A stretch of 64,000 bases of DNA from the NCBI GenBank assembly GCA_037176885.1, contig JAWWNJ010000222.1, positions 186,001 to 250,000 of the forward strand, written 5' to 3'. Positions 11,469 to 23,431 of this stretch are shown here, one piece after another. The notes below the pieces were generated by a model, which searched no databases, was not told the origin of the DNA, and saw nothing but the letters and a program-made list of their open reading frames with translations. Numbering within the stretch: position 1 is the stretch's first letter; every line of letters begins with the position of its first letter. Source of the DNA: Favolaschia claudopus (taxonomy: Eukaryota; Basidiomycota; Agaricomycetes; Agaricales; Mycenaceae). The position numbers were made by a program, and so were the translations under genes.

Positions 11469-12089
11469 CTACACTCCTCCTCCACTTCGAGGTTCGATGA
11501 ATGGGTCTGACACCCTTGTGTTGGCGGACGAAGTCTGGTGCTAGTTGCGGAACACTCTCAGTATGTCACGATAGACTTCTGAAACACAAGAAGATCGTGC
11601 TTACCTCCCGCAACTTGGCAAGGTATATCTTCAGCACCTCGGCGTAATTGTCGAATCCGAGACTGTTCATTGCGTACAGGATGTCTTCGCCTCCAATTGT
11701 CTTGCGTTTCTCCACCAACGACCGCTCAGCAGCCTGCGACGTGATGAAAGAGATGAACTCGGATACGCATTCTTGAACACACTCTTTGGCGTCTTTACCA
11801 ATCTTGGTGCTGGGGGGTACTGCAGCCTTCATTATACGTGAGACGTTCGCAATCTGGTGTTCGGTGAGTGAATGACGCCGATGAAAAGACTGCAACTCTA
11901 GCAAGAGCGCTCGTCCAGGACTTTTCCAGCCAAACGAAAGCTCACAGGGAGGAATCGGTCTTGCTCGCGGTATTCACCGATGTCGAGCTCGCTTATTGGT
12001 GACTGATCCGCCGCGGATGACTGGCTGCTCGCCTGCTGGTCGCTTGCTCGCTGTTGGGGGAGGATCTGCATGCGCTGAGGCTCGGTCAT
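11469..12089 (-). CDS. hap3: CCAAT-binding factor subunit HAP3 / NF-YB (histone-fold)
   Basis: Exon 1 runs from the ATG at 12089 and ends REQDRFLP at a GTGAGC donor. Exon 2 continues [19 protein letters not shown], giving the NF-YB signature [13 protein letters not shown]. The rest is the complete histone fold: [20 protein letters not shown], then [20 protein letters not shown] and [18 protein letters not shown] pairs with NF-YC and NF-YA to bind CCAAT boxes in promoters; in fungi the complex also recruits HAPX/HAP4-type regulators of respiration and iron use. The N-terminal 45 residues are Gln/Ser-rich. At the end, a GTAAGC donor after KLRE can splice to an exon [20 protein letters not shown] that stops at 11469-11471. 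Without this splice the frame ends at 11566. I prefer the spliced end because the intron has a normal length of about 60 nt. Confidence 0.9.
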
Positions 12090-13464
12090 TGGTCGTCGTA
12101 GAGTTTTGTGAGGATTGGGAAGTTCGTGTGGAGGGTGGCAAAGAATCCCGGGGACCAGGGTCGGAAGGAGTACGATGAAGAGTCTGTTCGAGATGGGAAA
12201 CGATGATGAAAGTGCTTCAGTGTGTGTGAGGCATCAGGAAAAGCCTCCCGCGGCAATTCCCCTCAATTTCCTCCAATTCACCCCGAATTACCCCAAATAA
12301 CCTCTCTTGGACCAATTTCCTTGCTAGCAACGTGCCAATCTAGTTACCTCTAATTAGGAGGAAAATTACCTTGCATTGCTCGTGCTTTCCGGCCCATTTA
12401 CTCTTTGTTTTTGTTGTTGTTGCCCTCAATACCCATAGAATAAACCAATCCAATCATGTATTGAAGCACTACATAACACACGGAAACTATCTACATGAAC
12501 CATGGAGCCACACGCCTCACTACGATGAGCCAACAACCGGAGGACAATGTCCATCGGGTGTATTGGCGCGTATATACAAGCATGTACATGAGAATCCTGC
12601 ATAGATCGTGTCATCGAAGCGTCGCGAGGAGATGGAATACATATGAATCTCACCTAGGGTGCACGGCCTTGCCAGTCAGAAGTAGATCATCCTTCGAGAA
12701 TAGAATTTTAGGGATGCAATAAGATGTGTACAGCCGAACGTACCTTTGTGATTCATTCAAGGAAGTCGCGCAAGACTCGAGATCGCGAGTGTCGCGATCT
12801 TGAGTGCGAGCGAGGACCGATGGCCGGTGCTGAGAAGGTGAGAATCAGCGACAGGAGACGAAGGAAGGTGCACATACACACCACGCGAAGCATTCGCCTG
12901 ATCACAAGTTAAGTCCTACTAGGAACTTTAAGTCAGGCAACGGCGCAAGTGAGTGCTGCTGTTCGACGTACCGGTATTGACACAAAGCCGTTCCCCATTC
13001 TAATGCCCCCCGCGATACACAGACAAGCCCATCCGAAAGCGGCTACGATGATTTGCAGTGACCGGCAGATTTCGAAGCCTTGACGAGTAGAAGGCGCTAT
13101 TGAAAGAGATTGAGACTTGCATTGCGTTGCCGGTGGACGGGACGAGGGGTGCTTGAGAAGATCAAGACAGTCACGATAGTTAAGAGATGGTCTTGAGGGG
13201 GGTACAAGAAGCACAGTATACAAAGCTTCTAGACGTCGACGAAGCGCCTTGGGTCTTGCAGAGATGCTTGCTTGAAGTCTTGCAGGAAGGCTTGAGGTCT
13301 GGCAGGCGCAGTGGAGTGACTCAAGGGCTTTGACAACATGAGAGTTGGATGTCGCTGCTGAGTACTTGAGGTAGAAGCATGAGGGAGTGTCGTCGAGGGC
13401 AATCTGGGCGGCGGGAAAGGTGGGGGGGATAGTGGAAGGGACGGGGGGATGGTGGGAGGAGGCA
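12090..13464. other. Region without a convincing gene
   Basis: A minus-strand frame of 180 codons (12933-13475) covers part of this stretch, but it has no recognised motif, is proline/serine-rich, and its ATG falls inside the first bases of the repeated transposase element. A short perfect-looking hairpin is listed separately. Nothing else was recognised. Confidence 0.4.
12776..12804. repeat. Short inverted repeat (hairpin)
   Basis: CTCGAGATCGCGA is followed after GTG by TCGCGATCTTGAG. The 13-bp arms differ at one position. It lies in non-coding DNA upstream of the HAP3 gene, with no T-tract or other terminator feature. Confidence 0.5.
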
Positions 13465-16400
13465 AGGAAGGGCAACCCCGCGACGGCGAGGGTTGATGGG
13501 AAACGGTCGAAATTGATCGCAACCGATTCCCAGAACCGATTAAGACCGATTAACCGTTGCTGCGGCCGAAGCCACCGTTTTCGACCGTTTAGTCACGTGC
13601 ATTTGACACGTTCTCGCTCTCTATCTCTCTCTCCCCGTTTTTCGCGTTTCTCGTGACCGGCGCGCAAGCAACAAAGTGGTCTACCTCACCTCTCAGAAAC
13701 AAGCCCCCAGCTATCTCTTCTCTAGATCTATGCCTTGAACATCTTGACAAATTAAAGAGAACCTAACTTGACGATAAATTCTCGAAATTCTGGACGGAAA
13801 AGGAAACGAGCGCAACGGAGCAAGCGAACGAACGAGCCGATGCAATGCTCTCGAATCTCCAGTTTGTTTGACCTGCGAACCGAGGCGCCCGACAAGTGTC
13901 CGAGGTCCTCCTTCGCTTGTCAGTATACTAATTTTATTAAACTGTTTGCCGGCTCTCGTCTAGTACACGTTCTCCGGCTGTTGTGTTGCTGTTGTGCCCC
14001 AAACCACTTCCTCTATCTGCGCCGACTCACTATCTGCCTATCTCTCTGTGGTATTCCGCTCTCTGACTTTCTGAGTTTCCATATGCAAAATTTCCCGGCT
14101 CTTGAGTATCCTTGCTTTCAACCTGCTCGTCTTGCGGACATTCTGACTCTGATGGGATCATGCAAGCCCTGCACGATTCGCAGCCCCCAACGAACCTGAA
14201 GCAACGGCGGCGGCTTCCCTGCTACTCCAACTCACAGACAACATCCTCAAGTAATGAGTTTTGTCTTTTCTGACAAAATTGCTTTGCGTGGAGGTGAGCT
14301 CTCGATTGCTGCTCAATCTCGAACCTTTCATTCATTGCTGCTAGTCAGTTGGGTCTTAGATAACTATGTTTTCTATTAGTTGCTCATCTAATCAATTCTT
14401 GACCAAAATACTTATCGTCGTATGATCTCAAGACTCGAATTCAGTTCATTCTTGCTGTTTTCGCAGGAGCCCCAGCAGCGATTACGACTTTGCAGCATTA
14501 CATATCTCTACCAAATGCCGACTGAGCGTGAATCGGCGTCGAACATTGGGCCCGTAACCTGGGACAACTCGGGGTCCTCCGATCGAGATGCCGCCCCTAA
14601 ATTTGTCTCTTTCGTTTTCTCCACATTCTCCGCTCCCAGCTTGCTGCTAATTCCACTGTGCATGTCTGTTTTCGAAGCTGGAACGGTGCAGGAACAGCTT
14701 CGGCCGCATTTGAAGGATGTTAAGTCGAAATTCAAGACATGGGACAACAAGGTGGGCACTCCCGCTTTCTCTCGTACTCGAAAACAAAATCTCATTCCCG
14801 TGGTACGCTGGAAAACAGGTCAAAGATCATGTCGACAGCTGGATCAAGATTTATCCCTCTGAATTTCACGGCGAAAACTCGCAAATTCGACTTCAGCTCA
14901 CGTTTGAGGCGAACGTCGTCGAATACGTGAGCTTGATGTACACGGAGAGCCGTCACCACGGAAACTCAAAAGCGAGTGGCCCGAAGACTCTGCCCAAGGG
15001 TTTTCCTGTTCTTGGTCCTCGCTTCATGCCGCCGTCGCTCCTGGAAGCCAAGAAGCGCTCGCCAGCTAACATTCAGCCGACTCCTCTCTACATGCGCCCT
15101 CTCAATGTCGTCCACCCGTTCTATTACAACAATTTTTCCTGCCCTCAGTGCGATTCAACTGATATCAAGTGGGATAGCTGGACTGGGGGAGGCGCACGAG
15201 GAGTTGTCCACGGAGTACGGCGTGAAGAACGAGCCATTGGCTATCAACTCCGCTGCAATGAATGCAAGAGGAAGTATGGCCAGGGTGGCTCTGAAGCTGG
15301 TGCGAAGGGTCCTGACAATGAGAAGCTCGGGTATTCATTCGCAACGACTAATCCAAAGTTTTGGGCAAGGCGCCAACACTGGGAGATTCCTCGTAAGTGG
15401 CTTCATCCTCGACTTGTTTCGGGCTGATCATCCTTGTATACAGGTGGTGTACCGATCTTTTTCCACCGCTGTGCTTTAACGCGGGAACTTTTCGATCTCA
15501 TCGTGGAACTTCGTCCATCTACAACATCCGGTAAACTCGCAGAGAATATCAAACGTATGTACTCCTTCTTTCTCACGCGCTACCATCTATCTAATGACTC
15601 TTATAGAGCTACATTTATTGGAGTACAAACAACGCGAGCTGGAGTACCTTGAAGCATTTCGCACGCGATTCATACCAACTCTCAATTTCGGTGCAACTGC
15701 CATTCCCCTTCAAGAATTCTCAGCTCCTCACGACACCAGCGGTTATAACGATGAAAGCATTACAGACGATTTGATCACCGACACATTCATCGAATTCACG
15801 GATCGAACACGCGCCGCTGAGTGCTCAAAGTATCTACGAACGCTGACAGGTATGACATCGAGTTTATTTACTTGTTAACAATTCTTTCTGATCCTTCGTG
15901 CAACAGCTATCTGCATTAATCTCGACAACACTTTCAAAGTAGCGAAGAAGGCCACAGTTGTAAACAGCTCGAATGAGCGCTCAAAGCTGATGAAAGGCGG
16001 CGTGTTGAGTGTATTAAATGAGCTGAATCAAATCATATGCTGGGTAAGTCTCGTTCATATCGCGTCGCAATATACTAAACAGCATGCAGCGCTTTTGTCA
16101 ATCTGAATCAACTAGAGAGATCGTAGAGCTTCTCGAAGGCCTGAAAAGGCGCTTCGCACTTCTGGGGGTTGATGACCCGGAGATGGTCACCGTCGACAAT
16201 TGCTGCCATGTTCGCAGCGGGATTCTTCAAGTTTTTCCCCTAATCAAAGTTCTTCTTGACGTTCACCATCTCCTGATGAGGTGCGGATTCACCTTTGATC
16301 TTTTATTGTATTCCTTACGCACCCTAGATATGGTGCTGTCATCTTGAATGGCACACGCAATCCGCGTCGCGCCGAAGTCATGAAGGACTTACGAAACTCC

Positions 16401-18867
16401 ATCATCAAGGAGTCAGCGAATAAAGATTCGCCCGCTCGTTATTGGACGCAAAGCGAACAAGAGGCGCGGCTTTCCGACGCATTTACAAAATGGGTAACGC
16501 GAGGCGGAGTTTGGTCCGCTGCGGCGCATAATGTGAGTCCAACCATTAGTATCATCTTTGTTATTCAATTCTCGCCGGAAGGTCCACAATGCACAGTTGA
16601 GCCATGTTCATCGAGGCTGCCTTGCACGGCCGCGCGATGATATAGCTTCCGACGGAAGTCGCATCGAAGGCTCTCACAAAGGCTGGAATAGCCTTCAGCG
16701 TTCGGTTGCTAGTGGATTAAAGCTGCAGACTTCGCTTGGCCACGACTTTGTACTTCGCCGCAATATCCGTGTTGCGCTCGACGGTAAAACAAAGTACGAT
16801 GATCCATTTGTCAAATCGACGTTCGGATCTCATCATATCGGACTGGTCGACCACAACGCTTCCCTCTGGAATGCCTTGTTGACCCCGGGCGGTGTTCTGT
16901 CTCAACGCCCGCGGCTTGTCGATGTTCCGAGCGAAGAGAAGTTTGGTATAGTTCCTTCTGCACATGCCGACACGTTCGATGGCCTATTCCTTATCAAGCC
17001 TGAACCAGAGGATGAAGATGTAGATAGTATGGGTCTCGAGGATGTTTATTCCGAGCAACCAGGGGAGATGTATACCCACCACCGCGCAATTTTGATTGAA
17101 GAGCTCAATCTCGACCCCAAACTGTTTGATCAACCTTTGGACGTTGGTCTATCTCTTCCGCAGCCGAAACAAGTAAGTTCCTCTATTCATCTCCAACGAA
17201 TCAACTCACATTCCGAAGGAGCTACCTCTAAATTCAGCTTCGACTCGGACTGTTTCATCTTTGACTTCGACGGTGGAACTTCAGATCAGAGAGTCCGAAG
17301 CAGAAAACTTGGAAGTAAGCATGTGGTTGAAATTTTGTCTCGACATGAGGTATCAATTAACTGAATCTCAGGCTGTAACTCCAATCAGCTCTGTCTCTAT
17401 AGCGCAGCCGCGCAACTCGGATATTGCAATGATGGTTAGTGTTGTTAGTCTTTAATGCAACTGAGTGTCCGCTGATTCTCGACACACCAACACAGGATAT
17501 TGGCCTCTCAGTCAGTGCTGGACCTATCCGCTCGACGGGTCAGAAGCGGAAACAAAGTGATCAAGATGATCTCGCCGTTCAAATACCTACGATTGACACC
17601 GCTAGCGACACGAAGCCCCAGACAAAAAAACCGCGTATTGATAAGCCCGTTAGTCGATCATTGTTTCCTTATAATTGTGGTATGCAACCTGATCTGCTGA
17701 AAGGTCTATCCGATTTTTGCTGCTCATCCTGGGCCTGCAGCGTCGCAGATGCCTCTGTCCAGCACACCGAACATTTCCAGCGGAAGTAACAGCACCTCGT
17801 ACTGCGTTCCAACAACCATCGCCACTCCTTCGGTCCAGTTGTCTGTTGAAGAGCTCAATAAACCTCTCCCTCTCCCAGACGGTACTGCCAGCAAATTAAC
17901 ACCATCACAGCTTCTCTTTCAGACGGGGACTGGGATAAATCCACGTACTCTCCAGATTGCCTATGGTGCGGAGTTTTATGCCTTTATGGATCTGCGTTTG
18001 CAACGCCAGTGGAAGACATTCGAAATGACGCCAAAACGATGGGCTGCGGACACGGAACTATATAACGATAAGCTTCGATTACTTACCGGAGGATCGACTT
18101 CATACAAACACCCCCGCGCGCTGGTCGACAAACTTGCTGAGATTGAGCCCAAAATTATCCATCGCATTCAAGACGACAATTACAAGTGTACGTAGTTGAA
18201 TCTCTCAAGTTGAAACAAGTTCTGACGATAATTATCAATCACAGTAAAATCCGGAAAAACCGCGTATTGGAAAAAGCATTGCGACGCTGTTTCGCTTGTC
18301 AAAGTCGAACCTGGCGAGAAAGCAGCAAGCACATCAGCTGTGCGTCGTTCAGATTTTATCATAACCACCGCTAAATCTCATGTATGCTAGCGCAAACCTC
18401 AAACCTGTACTCGCTGCAAAACCTTGAAGTATCCGGGACCAAGCGGGTCGCCCGAGAACCACAAAAAACTCTTCTGTTCGGACGGATTCAGGCCGACATT
18501 GACCGGCGAAACAGTAGCTCCCTGGCCACTTCCACCTGGTGTCTTTTCTGCCGGCATTCGTTTTCATCCGCGGGTCCTCCTCGCTCACGTTCGCGAGGTT
18601 TATACGCGGTTGTTTGTTGACAAGATCAAGCGCGAAGATTTATCGCTCGAGGATGACGCTTTCCTCAGACTTCTCGACTCTCGCGTGGTCATCGTGCCCG
18701 CCAGCGACGATGACAAACTCAGAGGCGCAGTTTTATTCAAGATGTTTGCCACATTTTCTATTCCTGCTAGCGATACGTTCCCCGACGATTTGATCATCGA
18801 TTACAATGGCTCCAAGCACCTCTTCATTAATTCCCTCCGTGGCTCCCCCCTTCCGGCTCAGAACTAG
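13465..18867 (+). mobile_element. Transposase-bearing element, longer copy (minimum extent)
   Basis: The left limit is set by the point where this copy and the one at 20311 start to agree (AGGAAGGGCAACCCC). The right limit is at least the stop codon of its transposase gene; the true 3' end could not be found, and no inverted copy of the left end was seen up to 20310. The first 150 bp contain repeated ACCGATT / ACCGTTT strings (13529-13590), which look like subterminal binding sites. No target duplication could be defined. Confidence 0.6.
14515..18867 (+). CDS. DDE-like transposase with zinc-binding domains (abundant Agaricomycete family, DUF6729-like)
   Basis: A gene of at least eleven exons starting MPTERES (ATG 14515). 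The first joins are 14515-14751, 14819-15392, 15444-15554, 15607-15849, 15907-16043, 16090-16280, 16328-16532 and 16582-17172; joins between 17173 and 17745 are uncertain. An N-terminal zinc ribbon is visible (FSCPQCDSTDIKW ... LRCNECKRKYG). The core carries candidate catalytic acids in INLDNTFKVAKKATVV, MVTVDNCCHVRSGI and SDGSRIEGSHKGWNSLQR, an arrangement that fits a D-D-E RNase H-fold transposase. Downstream come a basic nuclear-signal-like stretch (QTKKPRIDKP) and a C-terminal cysteine motif (TCTRCKTLKYPGPSGSPENH). A 51-nt intron (18340-18390) removes an apparent in-frame TAG, so the gene may be intact. I recall this architecture as a highly repeated Agaricomycete family; the transposase role is inferred from motif pattern and repetition. 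Confidence 0.7.
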
Positions 18868-20310
18868 ATCCTGGATGTTTGTTACGATAGACTACTCTAC
18901 TCAAGGCTCGAGCTCGGTAATTGAACAATGAATACAGATGTTGGCCTTACACGTTCAAATTAAATTGAGAGCGGCAAGTGAACAGAAACTATCCAGCTAT
19001 GAGACCTATATATATACTCACGGATATCGAACGTTCTCGTGAGGAGAACAAGAGTTTTCAAACATTTGTTTCTCTATTTATATCTTAATTTCTGGAAACC
19101 ACGAGACACGCTAATTGACGCGTTTCGACGCGTCAAATTTGAGATATTGAATCGTAGATAGAGTACAGATAGGTTCTGTAGTTAAAACAGCGCGTTTTCA
19201 CTGCCTATACCGGGACAATTCCCCAAGTCGGCCGGTTCGAGTCAAAGTTGAAGTGCTAGACTTGAAGCGGGTTTTCAGGTTACTTCGAAGTTGACAGCTC
19301 AGTGACAAGATAGTCAAGGGCTTGAAGAGGATACGAGTACTTGCCTCAATGGAAACCTGATTCAGAGTTTTCTGCGCTGAGAAACAAATCAAGTCATTGA
19401 AATTCAAACTCACCGGGATACAATCATCTGCGCAAGATTGGGGGTTGTTAGATAATTCCTAATGAACATAGATCTGAAATCTCAGCTCAAGGAGATGGGG
19501 ATTGAGCAGAAAAGTCACCCTGGCAGTTGAGAAGTTGGTTCAAGGGCAAAATTGGAGAAGGTCGAACATTTCGATGTTGAAACCAGAATTGGAAGGTGAG
19601 TGACAGAATAAAATTATAGAGATGCATGTAGAACCTATCTGAACGAGACGCTGTACAAAATAGGCGCTCGGAGAGCACTAGAACCTCGAATTCTGAAATT
19701 TGATCTTGATTGAGGTTTTGAGCGCCGCATGCGGGAAGCTTTTAGAAAACCAGTAAGTATCTTATGAGAGGGATTATTACTCACCTTGAGTTGACGACCC
19801 TTCGACGATGTCGCTCGGCTGCACAATCTTCAGGAAAGAGCCAAGAAAGAGCTGACTCTGCTGAGATTCGAGAAAGTATCAGAAAGGGTAGAGAATAATC
19901 ATACTTAGATTGAATATACACACCTTGCAGCCCGCTCGCGGGATAAATCAAAGCCGTCTAGCGTTGTTATACTAGTGACTAGCGCTGACTAGCGCCGCTT
20001 CGCAATGCATCCGAGTCCGAGTCGTCGAACATTAGAGCTCAGAAGTCGTAAACCAACTGGTTTGTGGTGTGGGGGCCGTAATTGAGCTCGATGCGCCAGC
20101 TAGTAATGGGTAGTAGTGGCCGAAACGTCAAGTATATGCTGTATGACAGTGATACTGAACTGTGCCGTCGCGAAGTTCTCGCCTGGTGTTGTGTTAACCC
20201 AGAAAACCCTCGGCCCGATCACTTCCCGATCGCCCGCCGAATACGGAGAACCCTCGGCGAGCAGAGGCCATTTCCGGGCATCTGATCGCCCTCGAAATGA
20301 CGGATTTTTC
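18868..20310. other. Region between the two element copies, no supported gene
   Basis: No frame longer than about 75 codons with recognisable content. The last 100 bases contain AACCCTCGGC twice (about 20206 and 20252), similar to the reverse complement of the element's left end, and the string ATTTCCGGGCATCTGATCGC, a near copy of which lies after the truncated element copy. Confidence 0.35.
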
Positions 20311-22534
20311 AGGAAGGGCAACCCCGCGACGGCGAGGGTTGATGGGAAACGGTCGAAATTGATCGCAACCGATTCCCAGAACCGATTAAGACCGATTAAC
20401 CGTTGCTGCGGCCGAAGCCACCGTTTTCGACCGTTTAGTCACGTGCATTTGACACGTTCTCGCTCTCTATCTCTCTCTCCCCGTTTTTCGCGTTTCTCGT
20501 GACCGGCGCGCAAGCAACAAAGTGGTCTACCTCACCTTTCAGAAACAAGCCCCCAGCTATCTCTTCTCTAGATCTATGCCTTGAACATCTTGACAAATTA
20601 AGGAGAACCTAACTTGACGATAAATTCTCGAAATTCTGGACGGAAAAGGAAACGAGCGCAACGGAGCAAGCGAACGAACGAGCCGATGCAATGCTCTCGA
20701 ATCTCCAGTTTGTTTGACCTGCGAACCGAGGCGCCCGACAAGTGTCCGAGGTCCTCCTTCGCTTGTCAGTATACTAATTTTATTAAACTGTTTGCCGGCT
20801 CTCGTCTAGTACACGTTCTCCGGCTGTTGTGTTGCTGTTGTGCCCCAAACCACTTCCTCTATCTGCGCCGACTCACTATCTGCCTATCTCTCTGTGGTAT
20901 TCCGCTCTCTGACTTTCTGAGTTTCCATATGCAAAATTTCCCGGCTCTTGAGTATCCTTGCTTTCAACCTGCTCGTCTTGCGGACATTCTGACTCTGATG
21001 GGATCATGCAAGCCCTGCACGATTCGCAGCCCCCAACGAACCTGAAGCAACGGCGGCGGCTTCCCTGCTACTCCAACTCACAGACAACATCCTCAAGTAA
21101 TGAGTTTTGTCTTTTCTGACAAAATTGCTTTGCGTGGAGGTGAGCTCTCGATTGCTGCTCAATCTCGAACCTTTCATTCATTGCTGCTAGTCAGTTGGGT
21201 CTTAGATAACTATGTTTTCTATTAGTTGCTCATCTAATCAATTCTTGACCAAAATACTTATCGTCGTATGATCTCAAGACTCGAATTCAGTTCATTCTTG
21301 CTGTTTTCGCAGGAGCCCCAGCAGCGATTACGACTTTGCAGCATTACATATCTCTACCAAATGCCGACTGAGCGTGAATCGGCGTCGAACATTGGGCCCG
21401 TAACCTGGGACAACTCGGGGTCCTCCGATCGAGATGCCGCCCCTAAATTTGTCTCTTTCGTTTTCTCCACATTCTCCGCTCCCAGCTTGCTGCTAATTCC
21501 ACTGTGCATGTCTGTTTTCGAAGCTGGAACGGTGCAGGAACAGCTTCGGCCGCATTTGAAGGATGTTAAGTCGAAATTCAAGACATGGGACAACAAGGTG
21601 GGCACTCCCGCTTTCTCTCGTACTCGAAAACAAAATCTCATTCCCGTGGTACGCTGGAAAACAGGTCAAAGATCATGTCGACAGCTGGATCAAGATTTAT
21701 CCCTCTGAATTTCACGGCGAAAACTCGCAAATTCGACTTCAGCTCACGTTTGAGGCGAACATCGTCGAATACGTGAGCTTGATGTACACGGAGAGCCGTC
21801 ACCACGGAAACTCAAAAGCGAGTGGCCCGAAGACTCTGCCCAAGGGTTTTCCTGTTCTTGGTCCTCGCTTCATGCCGCCGTCGCTCCTGGAAGCCAAGAA
21901 GCGCTCGCCAGCTAACATTCAGCCGACTCCTCTCTACATGCGCCCTCTCAATGTCGTCCACCCGTTCTATTACAACGATTTTTCCTGCCCTCAGTGCGAT
22001 TCAACTGATATCAAGTGGGATAGCTGGACTGGGGGAGGCGCACGAGGAGTTGTCCACGGAGTACGGCGTGAAGAACGAGCCATTGGCTATCAACTCCGCT
22101 GCAATGAATGCAAGAGGAAGTATGGCCAGGGTGGCTCTGAAGCTGGTGCGAAGGGTCCTGACAATGAGAAGCTCGGGTATTCATTCGCAACGACTAATCC
22201 AAAGTTTTGGGCAAGGCGCCAACACTGGGAGATTCCTCGTAAGTGGCTTCATCCTCGACTTGTTTCGGGCTGATCATCCTTGTATACAGGTGGTGTACCG
22301 ATCTTTTTCCACCGCTGTGCTTTAACGCGGGAACTTTTCGATCTCATCGTGGAACTTCGTCCATCTACAACATCCGGTAAACTCGCAGAGAATATCAAAC
22401 GTATGTACTCCTTCTTTCTCACGCGCTACCATCTATCTAATGACTCTTATAGAGCTACATTTATTGGAGTACAAACAACGCGAGCTGGAGTACCTTGAAG
22501 CATTTCGCACGCGATTCATACCAACTCTCAATTT
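20311..22534 (+). repeat. Direct duplicate of 13465-15688 (2224 bp, four differences seen)
   Basis: The sequence matches 13465-15688 at a constant offset of 6846 with no indel. I noticed four substitutions: in the 5' part a C/T and an A/G change, and two that alter the protein (V to I and N to D). Both breakpoints are sharp: left of AGGAAGGGC and right of CTCAATTT the two copies have unrelated flanks. Confidence 0.9.
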
Positions 22535-22586
22535 GAGCCGTAGCAGTAATATAATGCCAAAATACATTGATGATAGCCACGCGTGA
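21361..22586 (+). pseudogene. Truncated copy of the DDE-like transposase
   Basis: This is the duplicated 5' part of the gene at 14515. It keeps the exon/intron structure and the zinc ribbon but loses the candidate catalytic core. After RFIPTLN the frame reads into unrelated flank for about 19 codons and stops with TGA at 22584-22586. If transcribed it could give a DNA-binding protein without a catalytic domain, which might compete with the full protein; that is speculation. Confidence 0.75.
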
Positions 22587-23431
22587 TGATCTCTTTATCA
22601 CTGACACCAGCCACAGCCTTGCTACGACAACCGCTGTCAAACGCCTACCAACCCGCGGAAATCAGGGCATTACGGCGATTTCCGGGCACTGATCGCACCG
22701 GCATCTGTCCATCCGATGATGGCAGATTGATTTACGGAATCAATCACTGTTGGTTTGTTAGCATCACTGGCTCTCGCGCCTCCCGCTTCCCCGCTTTCCC
22801 GCCCCGCCCGCCCTACCCAGCTGCCCTCCTTCCTCTACTGACCTGCTCCATCTGTCGGCTCCACATCATACCTACAGTCTCATACCAAATTCTCCGTGCT
22901 GTTGGCACACTGCAACCGAATCTCCGCCCGCCGCCCGCCGCCCGCCCTGGTCATGCCCTCCCCCCGTTCGTCGCCTACCGCTCACCTTACTAGTCGCTCC
23001 TCTGCTTACAGCTCTCGCTGGACAACTCATCGTGTGTTTTCCTTCAAATACAGTCTTCAAATATTTTAAGTAATTATTCCCGCGCACTTACTCTTGGCCC
23101 CCCGTTCTCCCCTCATTTCGTACCGCCGTGCATTGTATTAGTGGGGGACTGTATACGTACTGTCTACGCTGACCTTCCCCGCTACCCGGCTGTAACACAA
23201 AAACAAGTATTAAAATGTTTGAAGTACGACAAAAAGTTTCTAAGTACGAAAAAAAGTTTCAAGTACGAAAAAAAGAGTTAAGTTCGAAAGAAAATCGACA
23301 ATCAAGATGTTCAGTGAGGGAAACGAGTTCCCAGCAGCAGAACAACCAACACAAGCACAATACCAGGCATGAAGACCACCACAACAACGAAAAATCACAC
23401 AAATACGTCATCAAAAACAAGTCCGTCGCGC
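22587..23431. other. Flank of truncated element, no supported gene
   Basis: At about 22678-22697 it has ATTTCCGGGCACTGATCGC, a near match to the string just before the truncated element copy. A CCGCCCGCC-rich stretch lies near 22926-22945. No gene recognised. Confidence 0.35.
23222..23279 (+). repeat. Three tandem units of about 19 bp
   Basis: The unit AAGTACGAAAAAAAGTTTC occurs three times in a row with small changes (starts 23222, 23242, 23261). It sits about 150 bp beyond the 3' end of the minus-strand gene at 23432. Confidence 0.7.

Noticed and set aside
12933..13475. Minus-strand frame of 180 codons
   Set aside because: Its start codon lies inside the transposon end, it is proline/serine-rich, and there is no recognisable domain.
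18388..18390. In-frame TAG in the DDE-like transposase gene
   Set aside because: A 51-nt intron (18340-18390) with a GTGCGT donor, a CTAAAT branch-like string and a CTAG acceptor removes it and keeps the frame.
19225..19260. GGTTCGAGTC resembling a tRNA B box
   Set aside because: No matching A box or cloverleaf can be formed around it.
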